Shown: in pieces, positions 35,451 to 43,464 of the stretch
How the letters are laid out: each line of letters starts with the position of its first letter
Position numbering within the stretch: position 1 is the first letter of the stretch
Source of the DNA: Bacteroidia bacterium
Lineage (GTDB): Bacteria; Bacteroidota; Bacteroidia; J057
Reading direction: 5' to 3'
Assembly: GCA_022760475.1 (NCBI GenBank)
Contig: JALEFZ010000020.1
Span: 213,003-277,002, forward strand
DNA length: 64,000 nucleotides
Notes under the pieces: model-generated
What the model was told of the DNA's origin: nothing
The model's database searches: none
What the model saw: the letters and a program-made list of their open reading frames with translations, nothing else
Program-made: the position numbers and the translations under genes

Positions 35451-35752
35451 ATCCTTACAAAAATGGGAAGTTTTTCTTTAACAATGAAGATTATCCTTGA
35501 TGATCTTTTTCTAAAGAAAGAACAAAGGCGGGATTCTCTAATAAGAAACACTTATTTTCAAGCTGAAACCCATCCAGCTTTAAGGCTTTGAAGTGAAGTT
35601 ATGACTTAATATGGGCGAAACAAAAGCCCACTTTTGTCATATTTTTCACCTTTAATCTTCTTGTATAATCAATACAGACTTAACAGCTAAGTAAAAGGAA
35701 AAGTGAATTTTGCAGGGCAATTACCTACAAATCCAATTCTCTGATTAGTCAA
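35451..35752. other. 302-bp divergent intergenic region upstream of pyrR
   Basis: The region contains a two-part hairpin (35599-35641): outer TTATGAC/GTCATA and inner TGGGC-gaaacaaaa-GCCCA; on the plus strand a TTTTT run follows. It could be a terminator for a plus-strand RNA or a leader structure for pyrR on the minus strand; the gene context does not decide. No PyrR consensus box was found. Confidence 0.4.
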
Positions 35753-36394
35753 ATGTCCAATTTCCACCAATTACAAACCTACCTTAGTATCAATGCAGCA
35801 TCTCTTCCTGGGAAATTGCAATCAATTGAACAGTGTTGGGGAAACATGATTGGGGAAGATCAGGATGTAACTCACTACCTCCGCTCTATCTATTGGGCCA
35901 ATGACCATTCCCAATGCACCATTCCCAACTACCATGGCCAATGGAAGGAATTTCAATTGGGTAACTTCCCCAAGTTACTCATTCGACCCTTGGTTTTGTT
36001 ATGGGTTCCTGAAACACGGCGCCATCTCAGCAAGTTCTGGCTGGAGGTTTCGATATTGATCGACAGCCAAAGCCTTGCAGATGATGTAGGAAATTACCTG
36101 CCTGGGAGGGCTGAAGTAATCCGGAAAATCACCCAAATTCTTCACCTTTCATTGCCTGAGCATAAAGGTATTTTCTTAACAGACGAACATCAGGATGGAC
36201 ATCCCTGGGAGGGCTTACTTACCTCCAAGCCCAATCTCATGTGGAACATGGATGCCGCATGGCTACTGCCAGAGATGCTCTCTGATTATGAACCATACAA
36301 AGACAGCTTTTCTTTACGAAGGGAAAGCTGGGGTTATGAACTGCTCAACCAGGAGCGATGGGCCAATAACCAGAATCTTGGGATGCAACACTGA
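35753..36394 (+). CDS. Hypothetical protein
   Basis: I recognise no family for this 213-residue soluble protein. It is Trp-rich and has no signal peptide or membrane span. The frame is long, closed by a stop directly abutting the stop of the convergent YkgJ gene (0 bp between), and its composition is protein-like. It is divergent from pyrR. Confidence 0.65.
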   Translation: MSNFHQLQTYLSINAASLPGKLQSIEQCWGNMIGEDQDVTHYLRSIYWANDHSQCTIPNYHGQWKEFQLGNFPKLLIRPLVLLWVPETRRHLSKFWLEVSILIDSQSLADDVGNYLPGRAEVIRKITQILHLSLPEHKGIFLTDEHQDGHPWEGLLTSKPNLMWNMDAAWLLPEMLSDYEPYKDSFSLRRESWGYELLNQERWANNQNLGMQH

Positions 36395-36889
36395 TCACAG
36401 GGGCATTTCTTCCTTGAGTTGCTCCACAACCTTATATGCTGCAGGGCATATTTCGGTATTCTTCAGGGTCAAATTCAGGATTTGAACAAACTTTTTCCGA
36501 TTGGTATGTGGATATTCTCTGCAAGCCTTGGGACGAGCTTCATAGATGCTACAATAGTTGTCTGGCCCCAAAAATGGGCAAGGGGCTACATTGAGTACAT
36601 AATCATTGTCCTCATCAATGTGCAGGTACTGCTCCACAAAGTCTGAAGGTTTCATACCCAGATGCCTGGCAATCCGGTCAATGTCCTTATCCAGGAACAA
36701 GGGACTGGTGGTCTTGCAACAATTGGCGCATTCCAGGCAATCAATCTCCTCGAATACTTCGTCATGAATGTCCGCCACCAGCACATCAAGTTTTTTTGGC
36801 TTCTTCTTCCTCAGCTTTTGGAAGTACCGTTGGTTTTCTTTTCGCTTATCTCCTGCCAAAGCAGGTAGGTCTTCAGCTTTGATGTCCAT
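36395..36889 (-). CDS. YkgJ-type cysteine cluster (Fe/Zn-binding) protein
   Basis: The 164-residue protein has the family's cysteine pattern: CLECANCCK (about residues 59-67), then CPFLGPDNYCSIYEARPKACREYPH (C-x8-C and a third Cys) in the second half. These residues bind a metal, annotated as zinc- or iron-chelating (UPF0153/YkgJ). The cellular role is unknown. The N-terminal 40 residues are basic. A -7-like box on its strand lies at 36997-36990. Confidence 0.88.
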   Translation of the reverse strand: MDIKAEDLPALAGDKRKENQRYFQKLRKKKPKKLDVLVADIHDEVFEEIDCLECANCCKTTSPLFLDKDIDRIARHLGMKPSDFVEQYLHIDEDNDYVLNVAPCPFLGPDNYCSIYEARPKACREYPHTNRKKFVQILNLTLKNTEICPAAYKVVEQLKEEMPL

Positions 36890-36980
36890 ATAATTATTCT
36901 ACAAGAATCCAGGCCCTATCCAATGATTCAAGGCAAAGTTATCCCATCGCTCCATTATTTCAAACAAATTCAACATTTTC

Positions 36981-37010
36981 CAAAACTTTCAAAACTATCT
37001 GAAAGTTTTG
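36981..37010. promoter_or_regulatory. 11-bp inverted repeat in a divergent promoter region
   Basis: CAAAACTTTCA-aaactatc-TGAAAGTTTTG is perfectly symmetrical over 11 bp per arm. On the minus strand it includes TAGTTTTG (36997-36990), an exact TAnnTTTG -7 box directed toward the YkgJ gene. It also lies 33 bp before the first small membrane protein gene, so a repressor bound here could control both. It could instead form an RNA hairpin. Confidence 0.45.
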
Positions 37011-37042
37011 TCGTATTTTAAAGCAAATGAAACAATAAGCAT

Positions 37043-37303
37043 ATGAAAAACTTACTCACACCTGTACTGCTCTCCCTGCTTGGATACCTCATGAGTATGA
37101 TATCATTAATCACTTATATAGATGTAAATCCATGGTGGGCAATTGGCATTTGCCTTCACATTTTTGCCTCATTTTTGGTTTTCAAAATGGATATCCACCT
37201 TCTAAAAAAAGTCCTTTACATGTTGGTGCCCGTACCCCTAGGATACTTTGCTGCTATCTTTGCTTATTGGGCTTTCTGGTCTGCCCTTTCTTATTTTGTA
37301 TAA
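37043..37303 (+). CDS. Small membrane protein, tandem copy 1
   Basis: The 86-residue protein has three predicted membrane spans (about 5-24, 31-49, 60-83). It shares with the next two frames the order: SLLGY-type first span, W-x-I/L-G second span with IH, Lys-rich turn ending LKK, and the third-span motif V/IPLGYF. I do not recognise the family. It is the first of three tandem paralogs. Confidence 0.65.
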   Translation: MKNLLTPVLLSLLGYLMSMISLITYIDVNPWWAIGICLHIFASFLVFKMDIHLLKKVLYMLVPVPLGYFAAIFAYWAFWSALSYFV

Positions 37304-37335
37304 GCTAGGCCATTGTCATTCTGAACCGCTGAAAG

Positions 37336-37647
37336 ATGAAAACAATACTGGAAAAATTCGGTGAAGCATGGAAATATAGCCTGAGATGATACATCTGGTC
37401 TGTGATCAGTCTTCCGTTCAGCTTCATTGCTTACTCCCATGAAAAGATTTTACTTTGGCCATTATGGGAAATGGGAATTGGAATCCACATTTATGGGAGC
37501 ATCCTCTATTCCAGCTTACAAGCCAATAATTTCAAAAAAATCCTGTATTTGCTATTACCGATTCCCTTGAGATTTACTTTCACAGTTATTATTTTCTTGG
37601 GGCTGCTCATGGCTTTTACGGGCTTACAACCTTTATTATTCGGATAA
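37336..37647 (+). pseudogene. Small membrane protein, tandem copy 2, broken by in-frame TGA
   Basis: From ATG 37336 the frame reads 17 codons, meets TGA at 37387-37389 and then continues in the same frame for 85 more codons with clear similarity to copies 1 and 3 (LWPL, GIGIHIYGS, KKILYLLLPIPLR). The stop falls where the paralogs have the Gly of SLLGY/TLAGY (context CTG AGA TGA TAC), so a single G-to-T change of a GGA codon explains it. An internal start (ATG 37387 region or 37402 frame) would make an 81-residue product lacking most of the first span. Most likely a recent pseudogene. Confidence 0.6.
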
Positions 37648-37658
37648 ATCAGATAGCT

Positions 37659-37928
37659 ATGAAAAATCAAACACTTCCCTTTCTATTTACCCTGGCAGGT
37701 TATGCAGTCTGTGCCTTCCCCATGCTATTTGTAGGAGAAGCTAGAAACTTCATCGAACTGTGGCCTCTGGGATTTTTGTTGCACTTCATAGGATTTGGGA
37801 TTTTTGCTTCACAAAAACATCCCATCTGGAAAAGCTTGATTTACCTACTTCTCCCCATTCCGCTTGGATTTTTCTTGACCTTGGGAATGATACTGATCTG
37901 TAATGGCCTATTTGGTTGGTGGCATTAA
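37659..37928 (+). CDS. Small membrane protein, tandem copy 3
   Basis: The 89-residue product is the intact paralog of the two preceding frames: TLAGYAVCAFPM first span, WPLGFLLHFIGFGIF second span, IWKSLIYLLLPIPLGFF third span. It begins 11 bp after the stop of copy 2, so the three are probably on one transcript. The function is unknown. Confidence 0.65.
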   Translation: MKNQTLPFLFTLAGYAVCAFPMLFVGEARNFIELWPLGFLLHFIGFGIFASQKHPIWKSLIYLLLPIPLGFFLTLGMILICNGLFGWWH

Positions 37929-38010
37929 TCCTTACTTTAGGGGCTATTTACTTCAAATATATCTTCCTACATATCCAGAAAGCATATTTTTACCATAAAT
38001 TCAATAGAAC

Positions 38011-38034
38011 TAGATTTGGTATAGTAAGCCAAAT
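38011..38034 (+). promoter_or_regulatory. Promoter -7 box and overlapping operator-like repeat
   Basis: TAGATTTG (38011-38018) is an exact TAnnTTTG box placed 18 bp before the flavin reductase ATG. ATTTGG-tatagtaag-CCAAAT (38014-38034) is an inverted repeat covering the box and likely transcription start, which is a good position for a repressor. Confidence 0.45.
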
Positions 38035-38036
38035 TT

Positions 38037-38678
38037 ATGTCAATCAAGCATTATACCCGGGAAGAAATTTTAGAAATGCCAAAAGATTTCAGGCGTAACT
38101 TCATCAATTGCCTGAGCGGGTATAAGCCAGTTTGCCTCTGTGGCACCATTAACCTGGAGCGACAAACCAACCTTGCCATCATTTCCAATGTCTTGCATGT
38201 GGGTGCCCATCCACCCTTGATCGGGATTCTGCTGAGGCCGCATGTAGTAGAAAGGCATACCGTCGAAAACATCGATCAGGTGGGCTACTTCACGTTAAAT
38301 AATGTCTCTGAGGACTACTATAAGGCAGCACACCAAACCAGCGCCAGGTATCCCAGAGAAGAATCTGAGTTTAAAGCCACAGGATTAAATGAATTTTTCG
38401 GAGAAAGAGTACCTGCTCCCTATGTAAAAGAGGCTTCCTTGAAAATGGGTTTCAGAATCAGGGAGAGGGTCAAAATAACTACGAATGCAACGATATTCAT
38501 GGTAGGGCAATTGGAAGAAGTTTTTCTTCCTGAAGAGGCCATTGGGAAGGATGGATTTCTTTTCCTTGAAAAAATGGGAAGTATCGTAAGTTCAGGTCTG
38601 GACAGGTACCACAGGGCAGATCCAATAGCCAGGCTTTCTTACGCCAAAACTGATCGTCCTATCAAGGAAATAGAATAA
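38037..38678 (+). CDS. Flavin reductase-like (DIM6/NTAB) FMN-binding protein
   Basis: The 213-residue protein fits the flavin_reduct split-barrel family: KPVCLCGTINLERQTNLAIISNVLHVGAHPP (FMN-binding strand-loop), an IGILLRPHVVERHTVENI segment and the AHQTSARYP loop. Members reduce flavin with NAD(P)H for partner oxygenases or act alone. No oxygenase is adjacent, so the partner is unknown. The protein is cytoplasmic. The sole plausible start is the ATG just after the -7 box. Confidence 0.85.
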   Translation: MSIKHYTREEILEMPKDFRRNFINCLSGYKPVCLCGTINLERQTNLAIISNVLHVGAHPPLIGILLRPHVVERHTVENIDQVGYFTLNNVSEDYYKAAHQTSARYPREESEFKATGLNEFFGERVPAPYVKEASLKMGFRIRERVKITTNATIFMVGQLEEVFLPEEAIGKDGFLFLEKMGSIVSSGLDRYHRADPIARLSYAKTDRPIKEIE

Positions 38679-38762
38679 GAAAGAGGAACCATCGTTTGAT
38701 GATCCCTCTCCGGAAGTATTTTCCTCTCTCTCTCTCAATTTTTCTTACGAGAATCTGGAAAA

Positions 38763-39770
38763 TTAGTTGCCCTGGTATCGTCCCTGGTAGAAATTACCTT
38801 CCTGGATTTCTCCTGATTTTTTGGTCATTTTACCTTGGCCATGTACCCTGCCGGAGTTAAACTGGCCCTCGTAGATGGCTCCATCTGCATAGGCATAAAT
38901 GCCTGTTCCATGTCGCTTATCCATGTTCCACTGCCCCTCATACTTACTTCCATCGCTGTAGACATAGCTGCCTTTGCCATGCTTTTTGCCATTGAGCCAT
39001 TCGCCTTCGTAGACATCTCCGTTGGCATGGGTTAATTTTCCAAATCCATTGTACCTACCATTTCGAAACCTTCCTTCATAGCGAGAACCTGCAGGAGTCT
39101 CAAGGGTTCCCAGCCCACTCATTTTACCAATTTTCCACTCGCCGGAATAGGCTACTCCCGTTTGGAAGTCCATTTTCCCCTCTCCCTGACGACGGCCATT
39201 TACCCAGTTGCCTTCATAGACATCTCCACTTGAGTAAATCATTCTTCCTACACCATTTCTTTTGTTATTGCTGAAGGCTCCCTCGTAATAATCTCCGTTG
39301 GAATAGTAGTATTTGGCTTCACCCTGTGACAGTCTTCCGAAAGACCATGTCCCGGTCAATTCAGTTCCAGAGGGGTAAATCAGTTTGCCTTCTCCTTCGG
39401 GCTTGTCATTTGCCCACTCTCCGGTGTAGACAGAGCCATCGGTGTAAGTCAAGGAGCCTTGTCCTTCCATTCTGCCTTTTTTGAAATCACCGTCATAGAC
39501 CTCTCCATTGCTGTAGGTATAGGTACCATGGCCATGCATTTCGTCATTTTTCCATTCACCTTCGTATACATCGCCATTTGCGAGTTTGTAGGTACCTATG
39601 CCTTGACGCTTGGCCGAACGCCATTCGCCTTTGTAATAATCTCCATTGGGATAGGAGTAGACACCCTTGCCGGTATCACAGTCTCCTTTGATACACTGAG
39701 CATCCAGTTTCGGGTTGAACAATAGGAAAGAAGCTAGGACGATGATCCAGGAATAGTAGAACTTTTTCAT
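38763..39770 (-). CDS. Exported MORN-repeat protein
   Basis: Starting at Met14 of the open frame (39770), the 335-residue protein has a signal peptide (ending KLDAQ) and then about a dozen consecutive MORN repeats of 23 residues (pattern Y-x-G-x-W/F-x-x-G-x-x-x-G-x-G-x-x), such as DYYKGEWRSAKRQGIGTY and VYEGNWVNGRRQGEGKM. MORN repeats form elongated beta-sheets that bind proteins or lipids. It probably lies in the periplasm or on the outer surface. There is no other domain. Confidence 0.88.
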   Translation of the reverse strand: MKKFYYSWIIVLASFLLFNPKLDAQCIKGDCDTGKGVYSYPNGDYYKGEWRSAKRQGIGTYKLANGDVYEGEWKNDEMHGHGTYTYSNGEVYDGDFKKGRMEGQGSLTYTDGSVYTGEWANDKPEGEGKLIYPSGTELTGTWSFGRLSQGEAKYYYSNGDYYEGAFSNNKRNGVGRMIYSSGDVYEGNWVNGRRQGEGKMDFQTGVAYSGEWKIGKMSGLGTLETPAGSRYEGRFRNGRYNGFGKLTHANGDVYEGEWLNGKKHGKGSYVYSDGSKYEGQWNMDKRHGTGIYAYADGAIYEGQFNSGRVHGQGKMTKKSGEIQEGNFYQGRYQGN

Positions 39771-40222
39771 TATGAGCAAGACGTAAGGTAGCACAAATGT
39801 ATGGATCACCTTGATTCTTTAAACTTTATCCAAAGTCTGGATCTTACAAATATCAGAATCAAAAGATAATGTAAAATTCCAGGGGGTTATTGATGATGAA
39901 AAACAAATAGGTTCACTGTAAAAAAGCAATAATTGAACCAAAGATGCATGATTTGGATATTTTAAGGAGGAGATATTTAAAAATATTAGCCCATCAACAT
40001 CCTTAGTTTTTCGGGAAAAAATATGTAAGAGTTTTTTTTCAAATGTTTTAAAATCTCAAGCTGAAATCTATTTAGTTCGAAAACCTACCTATTACGAAAA
40101 TCCATCTTATCCGGAAACCAGAACAAAACAACAACATTTGAAGCAAGATTGCCTACAATTTTTGTCTTTGATAATCCGTCCAAATAAAAACCAATAGGTA
40201 AAAAACCAGTTAAGCTATCATC
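39771..40222. other. 452-bp divergent intergenic region
   Basis: This AT-rich gap between the MORN gene and the TetR-like gene has no gene-like frame. At 40136-40170 a TTTG, about 16 bp, then AATTTTTG resembles a plus-strand promoter for the TetR-like/ABC1 pair (one mismatch in the -7 box). Confidence 0.4.
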
Positions 40223-40846
40223 ATGGAACCGAGCATTAAAGAACAATACCTGAATTTCCTCCTCGAACACGGAAAAAGGCCTGCCTCTGTATTCAAGTTT
40301 ATGAAAAACCTTGGGCAGCAAGAGGCGGATTTCTATAAAGAATACAACTCTTTCGATGCCCTGGAGGCAGTGGTTTTTAAAGGCTACTTTGAAGAGGTCA
40401 TGACTGATCTGAAGGCAGATGAAACCTATCAGTCGTATCCAAGCAGGCAAAAATTGGCTGCTATTTACTATACCTGGTTTGAGAAACTAAAACTCCAAAG
40501 GAGCCTGGTCAGCATCATGGATAATTCTGGAAACAGGGGAATGTGGGGTCCAGCCTATCTTGAAGGGACAGAAGAAAGTTTTAAGAATGAAGTCAATGCT
40601 ATCCTAATTGATGGAATTGATGCAGGGGACATTGCGGACAGGTGGTTTGTCAACCAGTTGTATCCCGGAATCCTATGGAATCAGGCAAAATTTCTCCTTG
40701 GCCTATGGATTTACGACAACAGCAAAGATTTTTCAGCTACCGATGCCAGCATTGAAAAGTTGGTGAGGTTCACATTTGATTTGATTGAACCTAACCTTAT
40801 TGACTCTGGCTGGGATTTATTAGTTTATACATTTAAAAGAAAATAA
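40223..40846 (+). CDS. TetR-like protein
   Basis: The 207-residue all-helical protein has the arrangement of a TetR-family regulator: an N-terminal helix-turn-helix-like region (about 5-50, GKRPASVFKFMKNLGQQEADFYKEY) and a C-terminal ligand/dimer domain. In this Bacteroidota subfamily the HTH is divergent, so DNA binding is not certain. It lies 11 bp upstream of the ABC1 kinase gene on the same strand, an arrangement that suggests joint function. Confidence 0.78.
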   Translation: MEPSIKEQYLNFLLEHGKRPASVFKFMKNLGQQEADFYKEYNSFDALEAVVFKGYFEEVMTDLKADETYQSYPSRQKLAAIYYTWFEKLKLQRSLVSIMDNSGNRGMWGPAYLEGTEESFKNEVNAILIDGIDAGDIADRWFVNQLYPGILWNQAKFLLGLWIYDNSKDFSATDASIEKLVRFTFDLIEPNLIDSGWDLLVYTFKRK

Positions 40847-40857
40847 TCAGCATATAA

Positions 40858-42168
40858 ATGGCAGAAGAGCAGTCCAAAATACCTACCAGCAAAATCGAGC
40901 GTACAGGAAAATTTGTACGTACGGGTCTCAAAGTGGGTGGCAATTATGTGAAGCATTTTGCGAAGAAATTGGTTAACAAGGAAGTGAGTCAGGAGGAACT
41001 GGACGAGGCCAATGCCAAGGATATTTATAATACCCTGAGTGAACTCAAGGGTTCTGCCCTCAAGGTTGCCCAAATGCTGAGCATGGATCGTGGAATACTT
41101 CCCGCGGCCTTCTCCGATCAGTTTGCTCAGGCCCAGCACAAGGCACCTCCCCTATCTGGACCACTGATTGTTAAGACCTTTAAACAATACCTTGCAAAAT
41201 CTCCACAAGAGATATTCGACGAGTTTGACATGAAGGCAGCACATGCGGCTTCGATTGGTCAGGTGCACAAGGCGAAGAAAGACGGAAAAGATCTGGCCAT
41301 AAAAATCCAGTATCCAGGCGTGGGAGACAGTGTAATTTCTGACTTGAATCTGGTAAGGCCTGTTGCCAGGCGTATGTTTGGCTGGAAGGATAGAGATATG
41401 GAGATCTACTTTGAAGAGGTGAAAGCGAGGTTGGTTGAGGAAACAGATTACAAATTGGAACTCCGTAGATCCATGGAAATTTCTGAAGCTTGTAAAGACC
41501 TTCCCAACCTGGTGTTCTCCAATTATTATCCTGAGTATTCTGCAGAACGGATCATCACCATGGATTGGGTAGATGGGCTACATCTGGAAGATTTTTTGGC
41601 GACAAATCCCTCTCAGGAGATCAGGAATCAAATTGGACAGGCATTGTGGGATTTTTACAATTTCCAGATCCATAAATTAAGGAAAATGCATGCTGATGCC
41701 CATCCTGGAAACTACTTGTTTATCCCCGAAGGCAGTGTAGCAATTTTGGACTTCGGCTGTGTAAAGGAAATCCCGGAAAAATTTTATGACAATTATTTCC
41801 AGTTGCTAAAACCTCAAATTCTCAACAATCCAGAGGAACTGGAAAGAAGCCTCTTGGCAGCCCAGATCATCATGGAAGACGATTCTCCGGCTGAGAAGGA
41901 GCTCTACACTAATATTGTGCTGGAAGCACTTGAGATGGTCTTGACGCCTTTTCATCAGGAGCGCTTCGACTTCAGCGATGAAAAATACTTCGATCGAATA
42001 TATGAGTATGGGGAGCGCATGGGGCGTAATCCTGCCATGAGGAATAGCCGTGTGCCCAGGGGCGATGCGGATGGCATGTACCTGAACAGGACTTATTTCG
42101 GTTTGTTTTCGATTTTGAATCAATTGGGAGCGGAAGTGGAAACGAGGAAGTATATGCCTGCATATTGA
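40858..42168 (+). CDS. ABC1/AarF/UbiB-type atypical kinase
   Basis: The 436-residue protein has the ABC1 hallmarks: the KxGQ-type helix replaced by the related LKGSALKVAQMLSMD (about 60-75), the Ala-rich nucleotide loop AAHAASIGQVHKA, the lysine in LAIKIQYPG, the HADAHPGNYL catalytic segment and DFG in ILDFGCVKE. UbiB-family proteins support quinone biosynthesis or lipid transport; here the role is unknown. It is preceded by a TetR-like gene 11 bp away and closed by a strong terminator. It is cytosolic or membrane-associated, without a clear span. Confidence 0.9.
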   Translation: MAEEQSKIPTSKIERTGKFVRTGLKVGGNYVKHFAKKLVNKEVSQEELDEANAKDIYNTLSELKGSALKVAQMLSMDRGILPAAFSDQFAQAQHKAPPLSGPLIVKTFKQYLAKSPQEIFDEFDMKAAHAASIGQVHKAKKDGKDLAIKIQYPGVGDSVISDLNLVRPVARRMFGWKDRDMEIYFEEVKARLVEETDYKLELRRSMEISEACKDLPNLVFSNYYPEYSAERIITMDWVDGLHLEDFLATNPSQEIRNQIGQALWDFYNFQIHKLRKMHADAHPGNYLFIPEGSVAILDFGCVKEIPEKFYDNYFQLLKPQILNNPEELERSLLAAQIIMEDDSPAEKELYTNIVLEALEMVLTPFHQERFDFSDEKYFDRIYEYGERMGRNPAMRNSRVPRGDADGMYLNRTYFGLFSILNQLGAEVETRKYMPAY

Positions 42169-42194
42169 GGTATAAAAGTCAAAAAAAGCTAATG

Positions 42195-42222
42195 GGGATA
42201 CTGATAATGGTATCCCTTTTTT
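42195..42222 (+). terminator. Rho-independent terminator after the ABC1 gene
   Basis: GGGATAC-tgataatg-GTATCCC (7 bp) is followed by six T. It separates the TetR-like/ABC1 pair from the permease gene. Confidence 0.88.
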
Positions 42223-42279
42223 AGTTTGAAGGATTCGGCATTGTCCTAAGCTTTGGCGAAATATGTTTATCTTTCGGTC

Positions 42280-43332
42280 ATGCTGAGCATGATTTTCAAA
42301 CGTCTGGGCCAGGGCATACTTGTCATTTGGGGGATTGTATCCCTCCTATTCCTGATTTTCTTTGCCCTGGGAGATCCTACGGATTACCTCGTCGAAGACA
42401 ATGCGGATGAAGCTACCAAGCAGGCCATCCGTGCCAAGTATGGACTGGATAAGTCCGTCGGTGCCCAGTACCTGACCTACCTCAATAAGCTATCTCCCAT
42501 TGGGACACTTGATAGCCTGGATAAGGAAACAGTGACTCACTTAGCTGTATTCCCTACTACTGACCAAGCTGTTTTTGCGATAAAAGTACCCGGTCTGGGC
42601 AGAAGTTTTCAATCTAATGCTCCGGTGGCTAGGCTGGTAGGTCAAAAGCTGGAGGGAACGCTTATCCTGGCTGGTGCTGCGATACTATTCGCAGGCTTTC
42701 TTGGGATCTTCCTAGGCGTAATTGCAGCCCTCAATCAAGGGAAATTTTGGGATCAATTTATCCTTTCCTTTTCTGTAACAGGCATTTCAGCCCCATCCTT
42801 TTTCATGGGGGTATTGATTGCGTGGCTGTTTGCAGTGAAATGGCAAGCATGGACCGGCCTATCGGTAAGTGGTTATCTATATGAGCCTGATATATTCAGC
42901 ATGGATCGCAGATTGGTTTTACAGAACCTGTTTATGCCTGCCCTTGCACTTGGCATAAGGCCCCTGGCGGTATTCATACAGTTGACACGATCGAGCATGA
43001 TCGAAGCACTTGGATCGGACTATGTCCGAACAGCAAAAGCAAAAGGGCTATCCTCCACAAAAATTGTGATGAACCATGCCCTGAGAAATGCCCTGAACCC
43101 TGTGTTGACTTCCCTCACCAACTGGTTGGCGTCCTTGCTGGCCGGAGCTTTTTTCATAGAATACATCTTCAGCTGGCAGGGCATTGGAAAACTAACCATA
43201 GATGCACTAACCCAACAGGATTTCCCTATCATCATGGGGTGTGCATTGTTTATAGGGATCATTTTTGTGATCGTGAATATTGTAACAGATATACTTTATT
43301 CAATTCTTGACCCAAGGGTAAAGCTGGCCTAA
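42280..43332 (+). CDS. DppB-type ABC transporter permease (peptide/nickel family)
   Basis: The 350-residue integral membrane protein has six spans and the EAA-type loop GSDYVRTAKAKGLSSTKIVMNHALRNALNPVLT typical of DppB/OppB/NikB permeases. In place of the usual short first loop it has a long periplasmic segment (about 40-130). Start options are the ATG at 42280 or the one at 42289; the TTG at 42253 is less likely. The usual partners (DppC permease, DppD/F ATPases, binding protein) are absent on both sides, so it is an orphan, a common state for split Bacteroidota transporters. A terminator pair follows. Confidence 0.88.
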   Translation: MLSMIFKRLGQGILVIWGIVSLLFLIFFALGDPTDYLVEDNADEATKQAIRAKYGLDKSVGAQYLTYLNKLSPIGTLDSLDKETVTHLAVFPTTDQAVFAIKVPGLGRSFQSNAPVARLVGQKLEGTLILAGAAILFAGFLGIFLGVIAALNQGKFWDQFILSFSVTGISAPSFFMGVLIAWLFAVKWQAWTGLSVSGYLYEPDIFSMDRRLVLQNLFMPALALGIRPLAVFIQLTRSSMIEALGSDYVRTAKAKGLSSTKIVMNHALRNALNPVLTSLTNWLASLLAGAFFIEYIFSWQGIGKLTIDALTQQDFPIIMGCALFIGIIFVIVNIVTDILYSILDPRVKLA

Positions 43333-43344
43333 ACCTATTAGACC

Positions 43345-43364
43345 AGTCATTTTTGAGAATGACT
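43345..43364. repeat. Inverted repeat next to terminator
   Basis: AGTCATT-tttgag-AATGACT forms a 7-bp hairpin directly before the main terminator. With the two together, transcript ends from both sides are protected. Confidence 0.5.
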
Positions 43365-43400
43365 AAAAAGCGGAACAGCCCCACCTGTTCCGCTTTTTAG
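43363..43400. terminator. Bidirectional terminator
   Basis: CTAAAAAGCGGAACAG/CTGTTCCGCTTTTTAG is a 16-bp perfect stem with a 6-nt loop; its A/T ends give T runs on both strands. It serves the permease gene and the convergent S74/T9SS gene. Confidence 0.93.
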
Positions 43401-43464
43401 GTCACATAATCAATATGGATATATCTGATATCAGCCCCACCTGATGAATCAGAGATTCAAAGAA

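Noticed and set aside
35451..35752. PyrR-binding attenuator
   Set aside because: No match to the PyrR anti-antiterminator consensus on the minus strand; only an unrelated hairpin is visible.
37916..38098. 60-codon frame after the third small membrane protein
   Set aside because: It overlaps the promoter and first codons of the flavin reductase gene and lacks any protein-like pattern.
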